From the NCBI GenBank assembly GCA_015143295.1, contig CM026551.1, forward strand, positions 15,115,827-15,179,826: a DNA stretch of 64,000 nucleotides, written 5' to 3'. Below are positions 10,601 to 19,600 of this stretch, one piece after another (the stretch's first letter is position 1; the number at the start of each line of letters is the position of its first letter). The notes beneath the pieces were generated by a model that saw only the letters and a list, made by a program, of their open reading frames with translations, was not told where the DNA came from and did not search any database. Position numbers and translations under genes: made by a program. The DNA comes from Tetracentron sinense. Lineage: Eukaryota; Streptophyta; Magnoliopsida; Trochodendrales; Trochodendraceae.

Positions 10601-13600
10601 GAAAAAGAAGAATTTACATCGTCAAAAAGAGAAGCAGGAACATAAAAGAGGAGCAAGGGATCAGAGGAGCAGCAGGTCAGACGAGCTCAAGGCCAGCATC
10701 TGTCGTCGTTGCAGCAGGGGCAGAAGTAGAGGCTTCAGCAGTTGGGGCTTCTACCGGAGTGACTTCATCGGCAGCAGCAGGGAGTTCTGGAGCAGCTGGC
10801 TCGGAGGATGGCTCGGCAGGGAGGGGTGCAGGACCTTCAAGGAAGTGAGGTTGCTCGACGCCTTGCACCTCGGGCTCGTTGTCGAGCTCGATCAGTTCTT
10901 TGCTCTGAAGCTCGGAGAACGTGGTGGCGTCCTCTTCATTGTCTTCTTTCAGGCGTCCTTGTTGGCGGAGCGAGTCAAGGACCTCCTTCTCGGTCTCAGC
11001 CCGATCTTCATCCAAGAGCGTGTCCAGCTGAGACTGATAATGTTGCTGCAGTCTCAGGGTCACGGACCTCTCAGTGTCCTCTTGGGTTTTCTTGGCCTCC
11101 TCGAGCTCCTCTGCCAGTGCTGTCCTGGCTGCCTCGGTTTCCTCCAGTTGTCTGCCCAAAACTTGGGAGACATGCTCCAGTTCGCTGATGCGTACAACAG
11201 CGTTCTCTACCTCCTGCTTGGCCTTCTTTTCGGCCTCCTTTGCTGATCGTGCCTCAGCCTTTTCCCGTACCTTGGTGGCAGTGTTTAGCCTTACCTCAGC
11301 ACGAACAGTGTCAGCCTTGGCTTGAGACAGATCAAAGTCTGCCTTGAGTCTCTCTTCAGCGAGAGTCTGCTCCAACGTCTCCGTCCTATCTTTCCAGTAA
11401 TTAATCCCGTCTCGCAGTTGAGTGTACTTATTTTGGTTGCGATCACAGAGCTCTTGCACGAGCGTGTTCATCTGCAAGGAAGTGTCTGGGCGTTAGCACA
11501 ACGAAAAGTAATACTTCAAACAGTTGAGGAAGAAGAGAGAGGGAGAAGCTTACTGTCGCCACCGACTGGCAGGCGGCGTAGGACAATTCAGACAGTTGGA
11601 GTTTGCCGACCTCAGCGATGTCCCGGGGCAACCTCATCGCGTAAGTTAGAGCTCGGGCGGCCTTCTCCGAGCTCTTCACCGATTCGTTCACGGTCGGTAC
11701 CCCGAACTGAGAAAAGTCGGGTGACCAGTGCTGAACGAAGGACGGCAGCATACGAGCCGGGAGACTCGTTGTGCCAGCTTCCGTTGCGGCCAAGGCAACG
11801 ACAGCGGAGCTCGGGCCGGCTGGGGCAGTTGCAGCTCGAGAGGGGCCAGGTGCCGAGCTGGCCTCGGGCATTGCCGTTGTCACCTCTGCTCCCGGGCTTG
11901 TTGGAGGAGCGGCAGAGGTGGAGGGGGGAGCAGCAACGACTGCGCTCTCTTTCTCCAGGCGTTTGTCCGCCCTAGCCTTCTTTCTGGCCTCGTACTCGGC
12001 CTGGGTGGGCATCTTTCTCTTTGGGTCAGCAGTCGCTGTACCCTTGGAAGAGTGGCTCCTCTTCTTCTTCGGCAGTGGTGGCAGTGGTGGCGGCTGAACC
12101 GCAGGGCGAGCAGACCTCGGCTTCCTGCTTAGTGGAGGTGGGTCTGTGTCAGCCATGCCTTCTTCTTCTGCTTCTTCGGCTAGATTAAGTGCTGGTGAAG
12201 GTGCGGAAGTGGAGGCGCCTTGGTGCTGTTGCTGTTGCTGTTGTTGTGGTTGTTGTTGAGTAGTTGCTGGAGTGCTGGAGGAGACCCGCGTGTCAGGCTT
12301 GAGTGGTTTCCACCTGATGTATTCCCCACCTCGAGCACGGCGGATACCAGTAAGGAGGCCTTCTTCTTCTGGGGCCAACTTCTTGTACGGGAACTTCTTT
12401 GGGTCAACTGCACATCGGAAAGCAAAATGAGTACAACGAGAGAATTAGCAGGGCGAGAGCATACAACGTACAACGAGAACGGAGTTCGGACAATGGTGCA
12501 CAACGGACAACGGATGACTATAGTGGTATACCTGCTTCCGCTCGGAAGACGTTGGGGACCGAGGAATTCTCTGCCTTCCAGCCGCCAGAGACAACGAAAG
12601 GAGTGGCTTTCCATTTTCTTTCTCTATCGAGAATGCCTGAGACGAGCTCTGGGTATCGGGGTTTCTTGTTCCACGAATAGTAGGAGTACAAACCATCGTC
12701 ATTGCCTCGGCATCTGACGGCATGGCAGAAGTGGAATAGGTGCCTAGCCTCTATTGGGTATCCGTCCTTGATGAATTTGATCATCATGGACATGTATTTG
12801 TGGAAGCCCGGGTGCATTTGTCCCGGTGCGAGTTGCAGGGTGGACAGAACTTCATCCAAGACAGGATGAAGAGGGAAGCGAAGGCCAGCCTCAAGCTGGG
12901 AGAGATAGACAACGGTACAGGCAGAGCGCCTGTCTATGATAGCATCATCTCGCTTGAAGTGGAGATTGACGTTGGAAGGGAAGTCGAAACGTTCCCTGTA
13001 ACGGTTCAGATGTGCCAACTGGTGCTGGCGCAGAGCTGAGGATTTTTCAATGTAGGCACCATGAGGTGCGCTACCTGTGCAACTGGCCTCATCATCGGTA
13101 GGGCCTCTAACTTCTTCTAGCCTAGCGGGTTCTACGGGAACGATGGCAGCCAGGGTGATTGGAAGAAATAGCGAAGAGGGGAAAGAACAGTAAACAGAGC
13201 AACAGAGTATGCACAGAGCAGAATCACTCTGAGAACCAGGGAAGAGAGAAAGGGAGAAACAGTAAGAAATAACAAGAGAAAAGGTGAAGAGCGTACCGAA
13301 CCGAAGACAACTCAGAGATTGTTGAGAGCTTGAGGAAGATGAACTTTCGGTTGAGAAGAGAATTCGGCAGAGTAACAGTGCTTGAAGAAACAGGGTGAGA
13401 GAGAGGGAGGATTCGATGTGATTTTATAAGCATCTCAGGTTTGTGAAAGTACACCACTACCCTTCATCTGAGCCGTACACCTGTATCAACGGAAATAAGA
13501 GTAGTGGCAAGATCGTCTTTTCACCAAAGAGAGTAACCGTCAGAGTTATTAAAGCGTTTGAAATTCAAATCAACGATGATGACAGCCTGTCCGCATTAAA

Positions 13601-16600
13601 GAGACGTGATGGTTCGCACGCGTAACCAGCTGGCGTGAACGGTCGACCTTCCCAGCGAGCGTTTATAGCACGCAACGTTTCGTCTTCCGGAACTGTGCCA
13701 GGTATGATCTTTTGTCCGTTTATGACGCTTCGAACTACGTTCCAAGCATCATAAAGGGGCAAATTGTAACGGATAAAATTCGTAAAATTAACTCAGCGTT
13801 GGGAAACGAGCTCGTTTTTGTCGTTTTGTTCACAAAAGTGACACGTGGACACGAGTTGGGGTCACGTGCTTAAAATGTAGGGGTCACACGTTGTCTGATG
13901 TACAACGATCCCGTTGTGCGCAATACGACGTCTTTGTTCTCTTGCAGAACAACGTTTCCGTTGTGGCTTTGACAACGTGCTCGTTGTCTAAAGCACAACG
14001 TGAACGTTGTGCTCTTGACAACGTCGTTGTCGTTACGCGAACAACGAATCCGTTGTCTCACCGACAACGATGTCGTGCTGTGTTTTAAGGCATCTACGCC
14101 GTAACCGAGCTTGAGTCAACAACGAGACCGACTCGTAGGAGGAAGTGATCAGGAGGCGATCCATAATTCCGACGGGCGTGCCGAACGCGCCGTTTCGTGC
14201 CGAAAGCACTGTCTTGGCATTTAATGCTGGTCACTTCTGCGTACCGTTCGATCCCGTCCGATTGGACTTATAGGAGGCTCTCACGTGTAATGCAACCGGC
14301 GGCAGATATGTCTAAGATATTTGGCAATGAGTGCAAAGACACGTGGTATGGACACCTATGGCCATCTATGGTCATCGATGGCCATACCAACCCTTGCCCT
14401 ATAAAAACCCCATGATTTTTAGTGCACAGGACACTTGTTCATTAACCGGACTTGAGAATACGTGCGTTCAGTGCTTCCAGTGCCTTGCGTATTTTTCAGT
14501 GTCTGTTCTTGTGTTTACTGTTCATCATCTTCTACACCTACTGACTTTACCATCGGAGTACAGGTCAGGGTGCCACACCCTCCGCTCCAACCTTCTACCG
14601 GTAAACCAGAGCGTGGAAGGAGCTGCTGCTGACGCGTGTCCTTCCGGTATTTTTCCCCTCACAATTATAATACAAGAAACTACAGAAAATCAGTACATTC
14701 ATATACAAAAATAAGATTTGACAGTAGTCATTCGGTCCAAAGAGTAGAGAGTTAGATCACAGTTTCTGCTTTTAACTTCTTAACCTTTTTTGTTATTATT
14801 ATTTCTTGAACTTATTTATTGTAAATTTACAATCTATGATAAAGAAAATTAAAAATATTATTTTTTTATTAAAATAAATTACATAACTAAAAAATATTTT
14901 GTTTATATATATATATATATATATATAAACAATATTTCGAGCTGAGCCGAGCTCAAGATGAGCCAAGGCCTAAACAATCCGAGCCGAATCAAACAAAGTC
15001 TAGCTTGAGCTTGGCTTGTTTAAACATTCGTGCTCAAATAAAAGTCTGGCTTGATTCGTTTGAGCCTGAAATGCCAGCTTGAGGTTGGCTCAAACGAGCC
15101 GAGCTAGCTTGGCTTGAGTGCAGCCCTAGTTATGTCTATATATTTGTACATTGGTTATTAGTGTTAATACTTTTGATTGATCTACAAGTTGGGAGAGTAA
15201 TTTTTTTAAAATTAAATCTATCTAATTATTTTTAATATATATATTTTATTTAAATATTATAGTTCGTTAGAAATCATATAATAATTAGGCAAATAGTCTT
15301 ACTCATTTATCATGATAATGAGTGGAACCCAATGATTATGATTTGAATCTTATGTGTATGGCACTACCGATAGTCTTGGTTAATGGTTATGTCCACGAGT
15401 CTTTTTATATGATTGCAAGTATAACTCAGCACCTAGACTACCCACAATTAGGGTTGCTTGTGGGTATTGAAGCTTAATTATATGAGCAATACATTCGGGA
15501 GTATACTACTTGATACTTGAGTTAATGTCTTGGGCTTATACTATCATTACCTAGAGCAGCTTCGTGAATCTCCTTGCCGAAACATAGATGACGCATTTGA
15601 GCCACATCAGAGCTTTATGTGGTTATGTGTTATAATTCATGAGTAGAGAGTTTTTGAGTGTTATGTTGTGATAGGATGCATTATTGCATAAAGCACTCAT
15701 ATTTTTGTGTACATTTGACTTTACAGTTTTAGACAACACATGATATTTCGCATGATTCTTATATTCGAAAGTATACATGCTTCTGTATTGTTAATTTAAT
15801 ATTTTATGTGTATTGTGCTTAGTTATTTATTCCCTAAAATTTCATCTTATATTTCTTATGTATCCTTACTATTTCCTGCATTTTCTTAAGTTTTTACTAC
15901 GGGTATATCCAAATTGAGGTAGCTCGAAGTTTAGCTCAGCTTGGCTCGATTAAGCCGAGTTTGAACTCGAAAATTAGCCTCGATTGAGCCGAGCTGATTT
16001 TTTGAGTTTGAAAATGTGTTCAAGCTGAGCTCAAGCCAAGCCTTTTTGATTCGGCTCGGCTCGAAGCTCGACTCGATTTGGCTCGAGCTTGGCTTGAATG
16101 TTAAACAAAAATTAATATTAAATATCATTATTATTTACAAATAATATAATTATTATATCTATAATAAAAATATTATTATTTTTATTTAAAAATAATGTTT
16201 TAATAAATTAAGCCGAGTTGGATCCAAACGGAGCTCGGCTCGAGCTTAAATCAATTCGAGCTCAAGCCAAGCGAACTAGATTCGAGCACAACTTTTCGAG
16301 CTACAGATTGAACCGAGCCAATCTCGAGCCTAGATTTTTATATTTCAAGCCAAGCTCGGCTTGGATACACCCCTAGTTTTTACAGTGTTTCCTTGGACTT
16401 CTTTAAACTTCTTAGAAACATTTCCACTTTCTTAGTGACCGAAGTTTACACCGACATCGAAGCTTAAAACTTGGTTGATGTCTTAACTCCTCGAGGCTCG
16501 CCTCGGGGTGAGGCTTAAAGGAAACGCCTTGAGGCTCAACCATAAGGCTTAAACCCCATGAGGCACATGCCTCTTGCCTTGAAGCTCGCTTTATGTCTAT

Positions 16601-19600
16601 GACATACATCTCATACATAAACTAAAATTAGGTTTCTAATCACAAGGCCCACGAATATATATATATGTGTATATATATACTATAATCTTTTATTAACTTT
16701 TTGAATCTTTTTGTAATTTTCTTATATTTTATTTATTTGTTAAAATGAGAAAGCATGAAACTTTCTTGTGAGGCTCATGCCTCAAAGCTTACGCCTCACA
16801 CATCTTGAGGTCCTAATGCCTCGCCTTACGCCTTCACGTTTTAAAACATTGTTTTTCACAAACCAATAATTTTAACCGGGCCTTCAACCAACTTATAGAG
16901 AAGCAACTGCTAAGTGAAGCTTAAAAATACAAGTTTTGTTTTATTTTTATGTTAAGTGGCTTGAACACTTGATAGGTGAATCTTTCAATCTCTAAAACTA
17001 TTTATTGTACGTTTGTCTTCCTTGGTTATGAGGTTCTTGTTTCGCCATTATATTGTTCCAGATTGTAGTAGCAAGAATAATACTTGATTGAGGAGATGAA
17101 GGCATGGAGAAGCAGTCTTGCATTGCTGGTGGTGATGTACATATGGCATGTGTGCATAAGAGAATACATCAGGGACATATCCTTTTGGCGTATTCAATCC
17201 AGAAGATTTTCAGAAATGAAAAGTATCCTATAATCGTAAAAAAAACCTTTGGGAGGATGTGAAAAAGAACCTTCCTTTAGTTAGCAAATAAATATTGGAG
17301 TCAGAATGTATACGTTGTAAACTTCTTTCTTAGCAAGCAATATAGATCATCACTGATGAGAACAGGTTCGTCACGATTGGCTGATCTGGAGTGTTTGGAT
17401 GTGAACAAACTAAAGGATTGAATGATGCTAAACATTGTTACAAATCTTTCGAGAAATACCTAATTTCTCGCGACAAATACCAAGAAAAAGATCTAAAGTT
17501 TAAAACTCTATTTATCGAGGTATTTTAAAATTTTCACGAGAAATACAATTTTCAATTTTTTATCACGTAAATATCTCGAGATTTAGCCGAAATTTTAAAA
17601 ATATCGTGAAAATACCAAATATTGCTGGTTTGATGAATTTATAAATTGGTGATATAAATTATTATATTTTATAATTTTAATTATTAATTTAATCATTGCT
17701 AAGATTTATGCGAGAAATACTTGAAAAAACTCCATATTTGAAAATCTCTAGAGAAAAATTCACCCGATAAAAACTTGAGAACGAGATTTGTAACACTGAT
17801 GCTAGAGGTGGTTATCAAACACATGTGCTTGTGAATAGCTCGAGCTTGTTCGTTTATTTAGTAAACAAGCCAAGAGCATGGTTTTTGAGCTTGTTTAGTT
17901 AACGAGCCGAGCCTTACCCAATGTTACCTGGTTCGTCGGTTCGCTCGGTTCGAATTCAAGTTCTCAATTCGCCACTCTAGAGTGAACCCAGTTCGCTAGG
18001 GGTAGGATGAGATAGTTCGTTTCTCGGTTCGTTTAGTTCTTTAGTTTGGTCGCTAGCTTGGTTCGCTTATATAATATTAATATATTATATAAATCGTGTA
18101 AATAAATATTTAATTTTATAAAAAGTATTAAAAAATAGGTTATTTTAGAAAAAAAAAAATTAAAAATAGGTTTTATGGCCGGTTTGCGAACCCAGAAAAC
18201 AAATTCGCCGAACTCGAATATAAGTTCGCCGAACTTAAAGAACAAATTCGCCGAATTCAAACAAAAAGTTCGCCGAACCAAAGCTATTGGGTTCGGGTAG
18301 CGGGTAGCAGCAAACTAGGTAATCCCTGGCCTGATCACACCCCTACTCGGCTCGACAAAAGCTTGTCTCGTTAAAATCAAACAATGGGATGAAGGTAAAT
18401 ACCTCAATATTAGTGAATAGATTGGGAAAAGAAAAATATATATGTGAGAACTGTAATTGCTTTACCCTTTGACCGAACCATTGGATAAATGTACAAAAGA
18501 AAAAAAAAAAGAAACCATTGGTGGTTTATCTGGATAAAGCATAGGCTGCTAGGGTTCTTGGTTATTACCCATTGTGGTCTTCTCAGTTCCTTTTCAGCTC
18601 AGCTTCTTGCAACGAGTATTTGTGTGGAGCTTTCTTCTTTCTTCGTCAAGCCTGCTCCTCCCGACTTCTTCCTTCGTCAAGCTTGCTCCTCCCGACCTGT
18701 CAATGAATATGGCTTTACCCTTTGATTCCTGGCAAAGAAAATGGGAAGACGTAGAGAAGATGACCTTGAATCATATGTAACTGTGTATTTCTTACATTTT
18801 TTGAATATTCATACTCTTTAATTTGTTGATCAATCTTTGTAGGAAATAGATTTGGATTAATTTCCGTAGATTATCAGATCTGATTTTAGAAAGAATTTTT
18901 TTAAACAATGAAACCAGGGTTTGTAGGAATTTTTGTTTTGATTCCATGATTTGAAGTGGGAAATGCCCTAAAAAATTTAGGGTTCCTTGTATAGCTGAGT
19001 CGAGTCGAGTCGAGCTGAGCTCGAGCTTGAAGTGCATTCTATGAGCCGAGCTTGAACCTAATCTATGAAGCTCGAGTCCTGAACACCTCACTACTCGGCT
19101 CGGCTCGGCTCACCCCTAACTGATGCTAAACAGCTGAATTTAGCCTTTTTTTTTCTTTTTTCTAGAATATGTTTCTGGCCTTGCCAAAAGTTTTTTAGTT
19201 GGATGGTTATTTCATCCATTGGATCAATTCTGGCCTAGGCAAAGCCGCATAAGAGCTAAAAAAGAATGATGGGTATATTCCCCCTTCATGCACACCATGT
19301 CTGCTGCTCAGATAGGGAGGACAAAGTCCTGATATTTGAATTTCTCAACTATCAAAACTCAAAATTTTCATCTGGACCACTCTTTTCGTGCGAGTACTTT
19401 GGTATTTTTTGAACTGCAGTTCTTGTCACAATTGTTCTTAAGAAGTTCCAGTTTCACTCATTCTCTTTGCTATTGCTTTCAGATATTCGGCTCGGGTTTA
19501 TTTTCATTTCTTCATACCTGAAGGGAAAGAAGATAGAGTGTCCTATTATAAGCTGAAAGTGTTATTTCCACATTCAAACATTGAAATTCTTGGGTAAGCC

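Larger units (their letters stand above)
2932..14663 (+). mobile_element. LTR retrotransposon, Ty3/gypsy Tat lineage, 11.7 kb
   Basis: Both LTRs are complete, begin TGTAAC and end CTCACA, and are flanked by a perfect 5-bp duplication attat (2927-2931 and 14664-14668). The internal part holds a primer-binding site, gag, protease, reverse transcriptase, two RNase H regions, integrase, a long 3' region with an antisense gene, and a purine tract before the 3' LTR. The second RNase H domain (VDGSS, NEAEYEAL, CDSQL, RHADAL) after a degenerate first one, together with the antisense gene, is the known hallmark of the Tat lineage. The LTRs differ by about 8 substitutions and 2 indels in about 890 bp, so insertion is recent. 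Three in-frame stops interrupt gag-pol. Confidence 0.95.
2744..15128. mobile_element. hAT-like foldback MITE, split by the Tat retrotransposon
   Basis: The left part is 2744-2931 and the right part 14669-15128, about 650 bp once the younger insertion is ignored. The ends are TAGGTGTGTA and TGCAGCCCTA, an imperfect terminal inverted repeat. It is flanked by a perfect 8-bp duplication, gttatgtc, at 2736-2743 and 15129-15136; 8 bp is typical of hAT transposons. The body is made of alternating GAGCTCGAGCTTGG-like stretches that fold back on each other. No transposase is present, so it is non-autonomous. Confidence 0.78.
1765..19483 (+). other. giant intron of the GT8-like gene (about 17.7 kb)
   Basis: The donor AAG|GTTAGT at 1765 and the acceptor TTTCAG| at 19482-19483 are in matching phase: the codon split AG|A restores an Arg between a GT8 nucleotide-binding segment and VYFHFF. 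The intron is filled with transposable elements listed separately. Stretches at 1765-2735, 15137-15897, 16853-17424 and 18351-19483 are AT-rich and show no gene. Confidence 0.62.

Noticed and set aside
10845-12097. Several + strand open frames over the antisense gene
   Set aside because: Shadows of the antisense exons; the - strand reading has splice sites, a PF04195-like region and a coiled coil.
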